64,000 nucleotides of DNA, from the NCBI GenBank assembly GCA_902651635.1, contig CACRSC010000018.1:491019-555018 (forward strand), given 5' to 3'. The notes below the pieces were generated by a model, which was not told where the DNA came from, did no database searches, and saw nothing but the letters and a program-made list of their open reading frames with translations. The position numbers were made by a program, and so were the translations under genes. The stretch comes from Mastigamoeba balamuthi (taxonomy: Eukaryota > Evosea > Mastigamoebida > Mastigamoebidae). This document shows, in pieces, positions 33,189 through 45,281 of this stretch (its first letter is position 1; the number at the start of each line of letters is the position of its first letter).

Positions 33189-34522
33189 TCAGAAGAGGCG
33201 AGCGACGGCAGCGACGGTCACGGCACCGACGGCGACCGAGCTGGCAGAGCCGGGGCGGAAGGAGTCGTCGTCGATGGGCTTCTTGGAGGAAGAGGTCTGG
33301 CCCGAGGGGCTGTCCTCAATGGCGGGCTGGGCGTTCGTGATGAGCATCTCGGCCTGCGCCTGGAACCACTTGCCGGCCTGCGGCGCGCCGGTCAGCGAGT
33401 CCTCGCTGCCGCACTTGCCGTCGAAGCGGGGGGCGTTGGGGTCGGAGACACCGTCCGACTGGCCCGGGGGCTTGATCCACGTGTACGCGTCGATCATCGA
33501 GTAGCTGGGGTTCGGCGAAGTCTGCGGCCTCGCGCCGATGCCCGCGCCCTTGATGTTGCACCAGTTGCCGACGACGTGGCGCTGGTCGGGGGCGCCGTTG
33601 CGGCCCGTGTCGACGATGAACGAGGGACCGCTCTGGCCGAACACGCCCCACTTGAACTTGTCGTTCAGCTGCTTGACGTAGTTGAGCAGGCCGTAGACGG
33701 GGTTGTAGTCGCCGCAGCCCTTGGCGTTCTCGAGCGTCTGGTAGTTGGCGACGTTGACGGAGAAGCCGCGCACGCTCGACGTGTCGCCGGCCTGCTGCAG
33801 GACCTGGTTGATGACGTCGTAGAAGCCCTGAATGTTGTTTTGCCAGCCGAGCCAGCACTCGTGGGCGGCGTCGATGTACATGTAGCGGTTGGCGCCCTTG
33901 AGGGTCTTGATGGCGTAGGCGACGCCCTGGTGGTAGGCGCTCGGCCAGACCGAGTTGACGATCCTGCAGCTGTCGTACTTGTCCTTGTTGGTGACCATGT
34001 TGGGGAGCGAGTCGGGCTCGATGACCATAACGACCGGGACCGAGGGGTACTGGTCGAGGATCTGGGCGAGCTTGTCGACGTACTTAGTCTGTAACACAAA
34101 AAAGCGGGCGAGTCAGTAACAATCGGCTTATGGCAGGAACAGAAAAAGGCCTGTACCTTGTAGAGGTTGAGACCGTCCTTCTGCACGAGCAGCTCGCCGT
34201 TGGAGGCGAGGGCGGCGCAATCCCTGTTGGGCAGGTCGTACACGACGATCTGGATCATCGCGTCCTGGGCCTTGGCGGCGGCGAGGTAGCCGGGGAGCTT
34301 GTCGAGCATGGCGATGCTGTCGAGCCAGATGAACGTGGGGTACTTCTTGATAGTGTTGAACTTGGCCCTCAGGGCGGGGTTAACCTTGCCCGCAGCGTCG
34401 AGCTCCGACGTGTAGTCGGGGTTCAGGAAGATCTTCTTGTTGAGCGCATAGGGGTTCTGGGCCTGAATGGCGGCAGCGAGGCCTGCGAGGGCCACCACTG
34501 CGAGGATGACAGCGGAACGCAT
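33189..34522 (-). CDS. GH6 cellobiohydrolase (1,4-beta-cellobiosidase), probably secreted or GPI-anchored
   Basis: Inverting glycoside hydrolase acting on cellulose. Exons 34522-34157 and 34088-33189, with a 68-nt intron, give about 421 aa. A signal peptide (SAVILAVVALAGLAAAIQA) opens the protein. GH6 signatures are VVYDLPNRDCAALASNGE (with the RDC aspartate), VVMVIEPDSLPNMVTN (the catalytic acid), MYIDAAHECWLGW, GFSVNVANYQTLE, WCNIKGAGIGARP and IKPPGQSDGVSDPNAPRFDGKCG. All known catalytic aspartates are present, so it looks active. No cellulose-binding module is visible. The C-terminus is Ser/Lys-rich and then hydrophobic (VAVGAVTVAAVARLF), which fits a GPI signal or a surface anchor. AATAAA lies about 30 nt after the stop. 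It could serve feeding or remodelling of a cellulosic cyst wall. Confidence 0.92.
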
Positions 34523-35165
34523 CCTGTGTTTTTGAGCGAACAACACAAAAGGGTGTCGGATCCCTTTTATACACACAACCGTCGATATCACAGCTACACC
34601 CTGTGACACAAGTGTTGATGTATCTTGTATCTTTTGCGCATCTTAACCGGAGCATCCAGCAAAACGAACAGAATGCGGCTTGGAAAACCTCTCCATCTCG
34701 CCTTCAACCGCCGCGCACCACATCGCCCTTCCAAGGAGAAACAGGCAAAAGCATCGCTCGAGCAACCCTCCCGTCTGTCGTCATGCCGCGCACGGGAACC
34801 GAGGAAAAAGCGTACCAAACCCTGGGTGATTCACAGTGTACATCGTGACAAAAGGGGAAACCCACACCAACCTCCAGTACAACGGCAACCTTCAACCGAT
34901 TCATCCAGAAGATGAGTTGCGGAACTGCCAAATATTCACGCCTCATCATCGCATTAATATGGAGAGGCGATATTTTTTGAGTATCGTTGGCGAGATATTC
35001 CCCCACGTGCTTTTTTGTTTTGTCGGGCGCGCCTCGCTTGGCGTTTCACTTCTCTCCTTGCTCCTCCGAGGTGCGCGCGGGCCCCCGCGTCCTCCAGTGG
35101 CGGTCTGACCCCCCTCTCCCGCGCAGCCAGAGCCAGACAGGTGACCCTTCAGGCGGCGGCGCGAT
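34523..35165. other. Divergent promoter region
   Basis: This lies between the GH6 start (minus) and the Rav1/DmX-like start (plus). Besides the TATA box on the GH6 side it has AT-rich islets near 34950-35005 (GATATTTTTTGAG, GAGATATTCCC). No coding exon is supported. Confidence 0.45.
34564..34571 (-). promoter_or_regulatory. TATA box of the GH6 gene
   Basis: On the minus strand TATAAAAG lies about 42-50 nt upstream of the start codon at 34522, in a typical core-promoter position given a short leader. It is the clearest TATA element seen in the window. Confidence 0.65.
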
Positions 35166-38100
35166 ATGATACCGTCCCAGATACTGCCCGGCGTCCAGCG
35201 CGGCGCACAGCTGTCGTGGTCGTGGGGCACGCTCGACGGCAAGTCCTACATCGTGCGCTGCCCCCGCCTCCCACCTCCCCCCTCCGCCGCCAACGCCAAC
35301 GCCGCGGGAGGGATTTTTTGTGGAACCCGCGTGGCCGGAGGCGGTGGCGTGTCGTATTTCCTCTTCTGACGTGCGCTGGCGGCGGCGGCGCAGGCGTACG
35401 GGTGCGGCAACGCCGTGGTGGTCGCGTCCGGCGCCCTCAAGGTCCTCCAGCACCTGCCCCTCGACGCGCGCGTGACCTGCGTCCACTTCAGCCCCCGCGA
35501 CGCCAAGGCAAGCGCTCGGTCCCGCTGGGGCCGCCCCGACGGCTCACACTCGGCACCGCGCAGCTCGCCGCGTGCTCGGGGAAGCGAGTGGCGGTGTTCG
35601 CCCCGAGGATCAGCTCGCGCGCGGGCGAGGACGAGGACGCGCGCTGGGAGCACCTGATCGACATCTACGAGGGGTTCTGCGTGTCGGCGGTGCAGTGGCT
35701 CGAGGCGCAGGGGCCCCCGAGCACGGCGTCGCTCGTGGTCGCGGGCTCCCACCTCAGCGTGCACACGCTCAACGTGCCCCCGCGCCCGGAGACCCCCAAG
35801 CCCGGCGCCCAGCAGTCGACGGCGCTCGAGGAGAAGCCGTCCTCGGTCACGCGGTGGAGGCGCGAGCTCGGCAGACCGATCACCGCGGTGAGCTGCTCGC
35901 CCGACGGCAAGTTCATTGCGACGGTCGGCGGCACGGACGAGCTCGTCAAGGTGTGGTACAACGCGCCGCCGTCGCTGCAGCTGCCAGTGCCCGAGCAGGC
36001 CTCGACGGACCAGCAGCAGCAGCCGCAGCAGCAGCAGCCTCAGCCGCAGCAGAAGGGGGCTATTCTGCAGCCCAAGCCCCTGCGCCAGCACTCGCGCTCG
36101 GTGACGTCGCGCCCGAGGTCGCCGCCGCCACTGAATCTCACGTCGCGCGCGGAGCTCAAGTCGTCGTCGGTAGCCGGGGCCCAGGCGTCGCCGCCGCCGT
36201 CGGACTCGCCGTTTGGCGAGGAGATGTCGTTCCTGTACCTCAGGCACCCGGCGTCTGTCCAGCACCTCTCGTGGCGCAGGCACAAGAGATCCGCGGCCGA
36301 CGCGTCTGTCGGCGTGGACGAGAACGTCCTGATGACGGTGGCAGCGGATGGGGTCGTTCGCCTGTGGTCTCTGCAGCAGCAGGCGGACTCGACGCCCGCG
36401 CCCGTTCCGCAGTACCGCCGCCCGCGTTTCCACCTGTGCGGGACCATCGCCACGGGGCCCGGGTCGCTCGTGGAGTGGGTCTCGGCGCTGCTCATGCCGC
36501 CGAAGCCTCCGGGCACCGGCCAGGGGATACTCGCCCAGTCGAGGTCACCCCAGCTGCCGAGGGATGACGGCGACAAGACGTTCCATACGCACACCGAGTG
36601 CCCGATGCTGGGGATGCACACGGCGGCGGCGAGGAAGCTCAGCCCCGGCGACGTGGACTACCTCATCGAGGTCACCAGGTCTGGCGGTGTCGTCATCTGG
36701 AGGGTGCGAGAATAGCGCCTGTGCAATGCCCGACCACTCAACTGCGTTATGCAGTTCCGCACGATCCCGTACCAGATGCCCACCATCACCGTCTGGGCGC
36801 GTGTGAACATCACGTCTTCGCCCACGCGCTCCATCATGCCCGTCTGCTTCGCCTACACGACTCCCCTGCCGACGCAGAAGAGCAGCCCTACGGCGTTCTG
36901 GCTCTACGTGAACAACGCTGGAGGGACCATCGCCTGCTGGACGATCACTCGCTCGTCGATGGCTCTTCCGATGTACTCCACGCAGTCAACGCCTCGCACG
37001 TGCTAACGCGCCGCAGAAAAATGCAGGCGGACCTCACGTCGCAGATGTTCGGGCATCGCAGCCCGATCACGTCGGTGGTAGCGCACCCAACGAATCCGTT
37101 CGTCGCCTCGATCGACTCTGACAAAACAATCGTCATCTGGCACTGCGAGGACAACAAGGTTTCCCCATCTTCCACCTTCCTCAAGGGAATGAGCCGCAAA
37201 CTAACAAGAAGCACTGCAGCCCTACGAGCACCCGTCGCTGCTGCAGGACATCTGCACTCTGTCGCATTACACTCTGATTTCGTGGGTGCCCAACGCCATG
37301 GTTTTCATGGTCTCCTCGGGAGTCAACGCCATCTACACCTACGCCCTCGACGAGACTGTAAGGACAACCGCCAGGGCGACCGACTGACGTCGTTGCTTGC
37401 AGCTCATCGGACCGAGGACGGGAAACAACAGCGCTCCTCCGGGGCAGCCGGCAGTCTTTCCGCACTTCCTGCTTGGGATGCTCGAGGAGTCGGACAACCT
37501 CAACGACATCTCGTTTCTGCAAGCCATCCCGCGCGAGGCCTTCCCTCCGGAGTTCTTCGCAGCGCCCCCCGGAGAGGAGCCGCTCCCGCCTGACTGGTGC
37601 ACCGTCGCCATCGCCGAGGACGGCCAGTACGCAGTCTTCTGGGCGTGCAACGTCATCGGCGACCGCTTCGTGTCGCAGTGCATCATGATGCACGACTTCC
37701 TCGGCGCCGAGAAGAAGGAGGGAGACCGCGTGCGCGCAGCCGCTGTCGTCTCGTTCCAGTCGTGCATGAGGATGTCGGCAGACGCGCTCCCGGCGTACCT
37801 GCACACGGGGCACGCGGACGGCACGGTCCGCCAGTGGATTATCTCGATCGGCAAGGACGGTGAGCCGACGCTCACCGAAACGTTCCGCGTCAGCGCGCAC
37901 ACGGGTCCCGTCTCTGCGATCAACGTGGCGTACTTCGGCCGTTTCGCCAGCTGGTCGTCCTCGGAGCCCGACATCAAGATCTGGCAGCTTGAGTCTTCGG
38001 GCGGCAGCGCCTTCGAGCTCGAGTCCGCGATCGACGTCGGCAACGAGTCTCAGCGCGGTGGCTGGGGCGCCCACTTTGACTGGACGCCGCTGTACGACGG

Positions 38101-41100
38101 AGTCGACACCCTCGCGCTCGCGTCCGGATGCCTTGTCCGTGTGATGTCGCAGACGGACGACGTCGAGGCCATCGGGACAGCGGCAACGTGGCGCGACGTC
38201 GCGCGCCACGGACTCCCGGGCAGCGGAACGCCGACTTCGCCGCCCTGTTCGGCCCTTGCGTGGACGTACTACGGGACCCTTGTGGCCGCGTTCGGCCAGC
38301 AGCTCAAGGTGTTCTCGAGGTTCGGCTGTGCTGGCGCCGTCGTGCAGCAGCCGGCGCTCGTAGCGGCAAGGCCGGGGTCGCTGTCCACCTCGCCTGTGCC
38401 CTCGCTCACGCCGACTCCGCCTTTCCTGAAGTCGGCGACGCCGTCCCTGGCGACCCCAGCCCGCCTGGCCATGGGCCCGCGTGCTCCAATTGTGAAGCCC
38501 AACGAGGACGCCGTGGACCTCACGAAGACGGAGGAACAGGAAAAGAAGGAGGAAGAGCAGGCCACCGCGATCACGACAGCAGAGACGCTCGCCCAGATGA
38601 TGGCCAAGGAGAAGGAGACGTCCGAGGCCATGGGCATATTCGCCAAGGCTATCGCGATGCACCGCTCGATGCCGCTGTACCACCCGTACGTACTCGAGCA
38701 CTGGATGCGCCAGGGGCAGTTCGACCGAGTCGAGCGCACCCTGCGAGCGCTGCTCCCGTATGCCGAGGCGCTCGCGGACCCTGCACGTTGCCGCACGGCC
38801 ACCTTCACCCTCGGGGTCGACGAGATACTCGAGGACCGCGCCGTCGAGGTCTCTTCTCCCAAGGTCGCCAAGGACCAGACGGCGGACATTCTGGAGGGCG
38901 AGTCGGACTCGCTCGCTTTCATGGACTCGGACGACGGGAAGCAGCTGCTCAAGCACCTGTCGGCCGTGCGCCTGCCCGGCGTAGATGCGATGCAGCAGTC
39001 GCGCATGCGCGCGCTCGCCGAGGCGTCGAAGAAGGCGCAGCAGGTCGCGAGCTCGCTCGACCCTGCCGGCGCGCGCTTTGTCGCGTCGTACTTCCTCTTC
39101 AGTGAGCTGAGGCGGCTGCTGCCCGAGGGCCACCCGCAGCGCCCGACGTCGATGCGCACCAGCGACTTCGCGTGGGCGCTGCTGAGCGACTCTCAGGACC
39201 GCATCCTCGCGACGTGCCTGCCCACCGACTGCGTGTGGGAGGATGCGAGGGCCATCGGCGTTGGGTACTGGCTGCAGAACCCCACGGCCCTGCGCAACAT
39301 CACCGACAGGATGTCCAAGTCGGCGTTCGCCAAGCACAAGGACCCCGCCGACTGCGCGCTGTTCTACCTCGCGCTTGGAAAGAAGTCCGCGCTGCTCGCC
39401 CTGTACAAGCTCATCAAGGACCCCAAGATCACCAAGTTCCTCTCGAACGACTTCAACGACCCCAAGGCAAGCACCTGCGCAGGCGTTGAGCGCCACTCTG
39501 ACACACTCCTCTCCTGCTTTAGTGGAAGGCAGCGGCCGCGAAGAACGCGTACATTCTCGAGGGCCAGCACAGGCCGTTTTTCGCTGCGGCGTTCTTCCTG
39601 CTGGGCGGGTCGCTCAAGGACTGCCTGCATGTGTGCGAGTCGAAGCTCGACGACCTGCAGCTCGCGCTGTTCATCTCCAGGATCTACGAGGCGGGCACTG
39701 TCAGCAGCGCCGGCACGACCGTGATGGGCCCTGCCGCGCAGGCAATGCTGCAGGACAACATCGTGAAGGAGGCCCAGACCAAGGGCGACATCTGCCTCGA
39801 GTTCATCGCGCACTGGCGGCTGCGCGAGTACGAGAAGGCTCTGCGCTGCGTCGGCGCCGCGCGCTCGTTCGACGCCGCCGCGCTCCAGCTGTTCGAGCAC
39901 ATCCGCAGGCACGTGCTGCTGCGCGAGGCCCCTGCGGACGCGCGCAGTGACGTGGCCCTGCTGCGCCGTGCCCTCTACGCGTACCACAGCGCGGGCTGCG
40001 AGGTGCTGGCGCTGCAGATAGTCCGCAGGCTGCAGGAGTCACTCGAGGAGGACCGCGCAGAGCAGGAGAACAGCGACAGCCAGGAGGCCCAGCGCCGCGA
40101 GGCCCAGCGCGAGGCGCAGCGCCAGCAGGCGATGGAGAAGAGCAAGCCCAAGCCCAAGGAGGAGGCTCCGCAGGCCCCCGCCCCTGCCCCGCAGAAGTCG
40201 ACGGGCGACGAGTGGGACGACCTCCTCGGCGGCTCTACTGCCAAGCCGAGGGACGACGACTGGGACTTCGGGGAGCCGAGCGCGACGAGCAGCTCGCAGG
40301 CGCCCAAGCCCCAGGAGGAGGACGAGTTCGTGTTCAAGCGAAAGGACGACTGGATGGACGACCTCGGCGGGGCCGAGCCGGCCAAGCCCCCGCCGTCCGC
40401 CCAGGTCCTCGAGACCCCGCAGGACGACTACTACGGCGGGCACGCCAAGGAGGCCGCGGACGAGGCCGCCCAGAAGCCCCCGGAGGACCTCGACGCCGAG
40501 CACCAGAAGCAGCGCGAGGAGGAGAAGCTCGCCGCAGAGCACAGGCAGGCCGAGCGCACGCAGCAGCGGAAGATCGAGACGGCGCTGCACCAGACGCTCA
40601 TCTTTGGCGCCGCGCTGCGCAGCACGATCCGCGAGGTCGCCGAGAACGACGCCGAGTCGCAGGCGGCGGACCAGGCACTGCGCACGTGGTCCGACTGCAC
40701 GCGGGTCGACAAGAGCGACCTCGTGCGCGCCGTGCTCGAGTTCTGCTACGTGTACGGGTACTACGCGCAGGAGAGCACGCTGGCGCGCGCCGCGCAGGAC
40801 CCCGAGAACGCGCTCAAGGCCGTCGCCCAGGCCGTGCAGGACTGCGCGATGCACGCGCGGACGTTCCCCGAGCTGCTCGTGGCGCACACGCCGTCGCTGA
40901 CGTTCTGCCGCACGCTCGAGTCGCTCTCGCGCCAGCTGTACCAGTGCCTGCAGACCACGCGCCAGCAGACCAGTGCCGTCTCTCGCCGCCGCATCGAGTT
41001 TACCACCTATGTACGGTTCCCCCCGCCGCGTTTCACCGCATCGGGTGTGCTGGAAACCGCTAACCGCTCCCGGCAAACGCGTATGCACACAAACGCACAG

Positions 41101-43693
41101 TTTGGGCTGTTCCTGTCGTGGTGGAGGCAGAAGAAGTGGCACCTGCTGAGGGAGCTGCTCAACTACGACGTCGAGAACAGCCTCGCGTACACCGTGCGGC
41201 TGCCGGCCGACACGATGCCGCCGAGCGTCTCCGCCGAGGACCTCGACGCCGCGTGGCCGAGCTCCAAGAAGAAGGTCGAGCTGCCCGAGACGTACGACGC
41301 CGAGGCCGTGGCCCGCTTCAGCGAGCGCCTGCTGTCCCTCCTCTCGGTCTACGCCGCCGTCACGCGCCTGACCGCGTACTTCTCCAAGCCGCTGCAGTCT
41401 GGCCCGACGGTCGTCGGCTGGACTTCCGCGTCCCCGAGGCCCCAGACCTCCTCCGGGCTCAGCCCGCAGTCGGCGGCCGCTGCGGCAGCGGCGGCAGCGG
41501 AGGACGACTCATGCGTGGTGCGCGCGCTCGAGAGGTGGGCGGCGGTGCTCGAGCAGCGGCTGTCGCTGTCGGTGCCGGGCCCGGACGTCATCGGGGCTGC
41601 GCCGGGGATGCACGCCAAGACGCTGATGGCGCTGGTCAAGCGGAGCGAGGCGGTGCGGGCCAACGCGGCGCTGTGGAACTGCATCAAGCTCAACTTCAAG
41701 GTCGTCTACAGCAGCGTCAAGCGCAGGATCGTGTGCAGGCCCGGCGACGTCGCGCGCCTCGCGCAGCGCCACCTCATGGTCGGCGAGTCCCGTACCAAGT
41801 ACACCGACACGTCCCCGCTCACCGCCTTCTGCCTCAGCGTAAGCGGCCTCCTCCCTCTTTTTCCCTTCCACCGGCCGTCGCATTTCGTGCCGCAACTCAC
41901 CGCGTTTCTGGGCTTGCCGACGGCGACTGCAGACCGACGGCAAGTACGCGGCGGTGGCGAGCACCAAGGGTGGGGTGAAGGAGGTCGACATTGTGACTCG
42001 GTCTTACGAGCTCGACAACGACAGCGACAGCGACTTTGAGGACTCTGCAGTCGTCGCAGCGCAGCAGCAGGAGCAGGCGCAGGCGATGCACCTCGCGCGG
42101 CGCAGCTCGTCGCAGCTCCTCTCGTCGACTGGCGGGCAGGCCCCGTCGCCGCCGGTCGGCGTCCAGCGCCCCGTGTCGCCGCACGGGCACATCACGCCGT
42201 CGCCGATGCTCGCGCTGCCTTCGAGGCCCACAGGGCAGCTCGGCGACGGCGTGACGCCGGTGCCGACGATCACGTACAGCAGCACGTCGTCGCCTGTCGG
42301 CAGCGAAGACGACTACACGCTTCAGCAGCAACAGCAGCAGCAGCCGCGCGAGGGGCTCGGGGGGATGCTCAGGCCGACGACGTTCCCGCGGGCCGTATCG
42401 CCCGGGTTCTACGACGCGGGGGCGGCGACGGTGATGGCGACGGGCTACTCGCCGCGCGAGCCCACGCCGCCGCCGAAGCTGAGCTCGATGCTCAAGAAGC
42501 CCGCGGCGTCTTCGTCCAAGCCCATCATCACCATGTCGGCGCCCGTCACCGAGGGCAGCACCCCCGTGAGCAGTTCCCGCCACACGCGTGGTGTTCACTT
42601 GCCCCCCTCCCCTTTGCTCATCCCGCCGTCTCTACTGCAGTGCATGAGGCCGTTCGCAGTCAACTTCCTCGACTCGCACCCGTTCTTCCCGTACTGTGCG
42701 TCTGCCGTGCCCTCGCCCACTCCCGCAGGGCCCACGCGCTGTCACGCTCCTGCTCCTCTTCTGACCGCGAGACCCGGCCAGACCTGTCGTCGGGGCAGGA
42801 CGGGAAGGTGAGGCTGTGGCAGTTCCTGTCGGCCAAGGAGCTCGCCGCGTTCCAGATACTGCCGCAGGCCCAGAACGCGCCGGTCAACCGCGCGCGCTTC
42901 AGCCCCACTGGCATGCGCTTCGGGGCCGTCGACAAGTCCGGCTACTTTGCGCTGTGGAGCTTCTCTGCCGGAGACAGCGGAGTTCCTTTCTACGTGAGCC
43001 CTCAACTCGCCTCTCAGCCAAACGCATTACTTTAACGCTGACGGCGGGATGAATGGCGGGCTTCGCATTTGGGACTGAGCAGAAGGTCATGGCGCACGCG
43101 AGGGAGGCGACGGACCTGGCGTTCCTCAACAGCGGCAGCTTCATCGCCACGGCGGGCTCGACCAACGACCCCAAGCGCTGCGTGGCGCTCTGGGACACGC
43201 TGCTGCCGTCGCACAGCGCCTGCGTCGCGCAGAGCACGACGATTCAGGAGCGCGTCAACTGCATCGCCTACTCGCCGCGTTACCAGCTGCTTCTTGCAGG
43301 AGACAAGACCGGGACCATCCGTGCGGCATATCGCTCAAATCGTTGGATTCCTGGATCTCAGCAACTGATTCGCCACTCGCAGATTCTTTCGACATCAGGA
43401 AGTTTGTGCCCATGAAGACCATCAAGGCGCACTCGGCGCCGCTCAAGTCCCTGGCGTACGAGCAGGACCAACTGTTTAGTGCGTGTTCGGACGGCGTCGT
43501 CAAGATCTGGTCGCTGCCCAGCCTGAAGCAGGAGCACGTGTGGGACTCGCCCCACGGTTCTGGGCGCGGGAAGATCGCATCCGGGTCTGCAGTGACGCAT
43601 CTGCAGGTGGGGGAGCACGAGGGCAGGATGGCGTTGTTCACGAGCGGGGCCGACTGCCGCCTCGCAGCGCACAACATCCAGTTCACTGTCTAG
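35166..43693 (+). CDS. Rav1/DmX-like WD40 protein (RAVE complex, V-ATPase assembly)
   Basis: A very large WD-repeat protein. Rav1/DmX proteins promote assembly of the V1 and V0 sectors of the vacuolar ATPase. It starts MIPSQILPGVQRG, and the first splice gives KSYI-AYGCGNAVVVASG. N-terminal WD40 repeats follow (ITAVSCSPDGKFIATVGG..VKVWY, VLMTVAADGVVRLWS, SPITSVVAHPTNPFVASIDSDKTIVIW). The Rav1 core is unmistakable: FAKAIAMHRSMPLYHPYVLEHW, SFRTSD-like MRTSDFAWALLSD, ALFYLALGKKSALLALYKL, and KNAYILEGQHRPFFAAAFFL after a splice at about 39524. A charged, Gln/Glu-rich linker with repeated DEWDDLL/DDWDF/DDWMDDL acidic motifs leads to a long C-terminal part. This ends with more WD40 repeats (DGKVRLWQF, RFGAVDKSGYFALW, DGVVKIWSLPSL) and a stop at 43693. 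Many introns of 40-90 nt interrupt it. Confidence 0.85.
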
Positions 43694-45080
43694 AATCCCC
43701 CGCGACCCGTGAGCAGTGGCAGGCCTCCCGCTTGCTTAAAAACGAAATACACGCAAAATCAGTTGTCAATGTCGTCTGACACTACCGCACACCATTTTCG
43801 GGTCAGTGCACTCGGTAAGACCTGATCAACGCTGGGGAACGAACTCAACACATGAATCTCTTTAGCACCTGCCCAAGAAGACTCCCAGCACTTGCAGAAG
43901 TTGTGCTGGACATCCGAGGTCATGTCTTCTGGGTGGAACGGGTCTCTGCAGCACTGAGCCAGGCCAGATATTGTTATGTTAACCAGGTCATCATCAATGC
44001 GGTTGTTGCAACAGGCATGCCCTCTGGATATCTGTGTGCTCACCAGTGCGATCTGAGACTTGAAGCCTATTGTTGGGACAGCCACTGCAGCTCAAGAACG
44101 TCATACCCCTCAGTGTGCTGGCCCAGGACGCACTTGCTGTGTGTGTATCACATGAGACCATCATGGGTGAACCTGCAATGCCAGATGACCTCAATGGGAT
44201 GGCCACTGAGAAACCTCTTGAATCGAGTGAAGGGGTCACACAAGAGCTCAGGAGCAAAGCTAGTGCACACCTTGTTAAGGATGGCAAAGTTAAACCACTC
44301 CGAGCAGCCCTCAATCACAGTCACATCTTGATCTCGTTGTTCTCCAGCATTTTGGCAAAGAGGAAGTTCTCACTCTGCCAATAAGCTCCGACTGGAGATA
44401 ATTATGTATGTTGTACAAACAAATTGGAATCAAAACCGGGCATTTGCTTTGCTTCAGAGGAAGAGTTTGAAAGAGTGGGATGGCAGATCACCGCCTTGTT
44501 GTTCTCCACAGTCCGCCTCAGCCATATAGTTCCTCGATGCCCCAAGTGACAACTTCTGCTGAGCGATATGCAAAGATCTGCGCATCTGCTGATTCTCGTA
44601 GTTATATTCTGTAAAGGAGATTTGCTTGTCTTTTGAATTGGATTCAGTTAAGCCCTGCGCCACTCCCGCGAGGGAAACCAGCACAGTGCATCACTGGAGC
44701 CCCACCGGGACTTGGGTTAAGCCTGGCACCACCTCCAGCAAGTGCAGTGGAGACCCAGCACCGGGCATCACCCAAGCACACTCGGGACTGAAAAAATCGG
44801 CTTGCCTCTCCTGCGCGTTTTGTTCGCCCCCCAAAACTGCACACTTATGGGTCCCGTCCCGCATTTCAATGAAAAAGTAGTATCGCCGAGCCTGCCTCTA
44901 CGCGCCCAACCAAACCACCTATGGCTACACGTAATGTTGTGGCCGGTGCCGGTGATGCCGTACGCTTCCTCCCCATCTCCGATCGATTAGATCAGATATT
45001 CCTACACAGCGGAAGGGAAACGACGATTTTCGATCAGATATTCCTACACCATAAGCTTTTCGAGATTGAAAACTGTGTTA
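43694..45080. other. AT-richer, CpG-poor block with degraded coding-like fragments
   Basis: Base use changes sharply right after the Rav1-like stop. On the minus strand, protein-like fragments lie between about 43760 and 44330, but they do not form one intact frame and match no family I recognise. A second fragment near 44454-44684 contains a helix-forming, Gln-rich stretch. The block is best read as an old, decayed insertion of unknown type. No terminal repeats are identified. Confidence 0.4.
44990..45049 (+). repeat. 18-nt direct repeats upstream of tRNA-Ala
   Basis: GATCAGATATTCCTACAC occurs exactly at 44990-45007 and 45032-45049, 42 nt apart start to start. The second copy ends 31 nt before the tRNA-Ala 5' end. 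This could be a regulatory element, or a scar from insertion beside the tRNA. Confidence 0.85.
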
Positions 45081-45153
45081 GGGGGTTTAGCTCATTTGGT
45101 AGAGCGCACCGTTCGCATCGGTGAGGCGCGGGGATCGAAACCCTGAACCTCCA
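45081..45153 (+). tRNA. tRNA-Ala (anticodon CGC)
   Basis: A 73-nt cloverleaf. The acceptor is GGGGGTT/AACCTCC with one G-T pair. The D arm is AGCTCATTTGGTAGAGC. The anticodon arm is CACCG-TTCGCAT-CGGTG with CGC. The T arm is CGGGG-ATCGAAA-CCCTG, with ATCGA in place of TTCGA. The discriminator is A. No CCA is encoded, and TTTTT follows directly, a pol III terminator. It reads GCG codons, which suit this GC-rich genome. Confidence 0.93.
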
Positions 45154-45281
45154 ATTTTTCAAACAAGAGTAGTCTTTGTTTTTGTTGGTGAGGGTATTTG
45201 CTGACTTAATGCTGTCTGTCGGGTTGTCCTTGCCCTTTCCTCCGGCTGTTGCTGATCCGGCGACCCGATCGCGCTCACGGA

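Noticed and set aside
37181-39496. Long open frame (771 codons) on the minus strand
   Set aside because: It is antisense to the clearly coding Rav1 core. Long antisense frames arise from the GC-rich third positions here, and its residues are low-information Arg/Leu/Gly.
45034-45281. Coactosin-like frame running on into the tRNA-Ala region
   Set aside because: Splicing at 45381/45324 gives a short natural ending (AKEFFGKIENERD). The read-through would cross a tRNA gene and AT-rich sequence.
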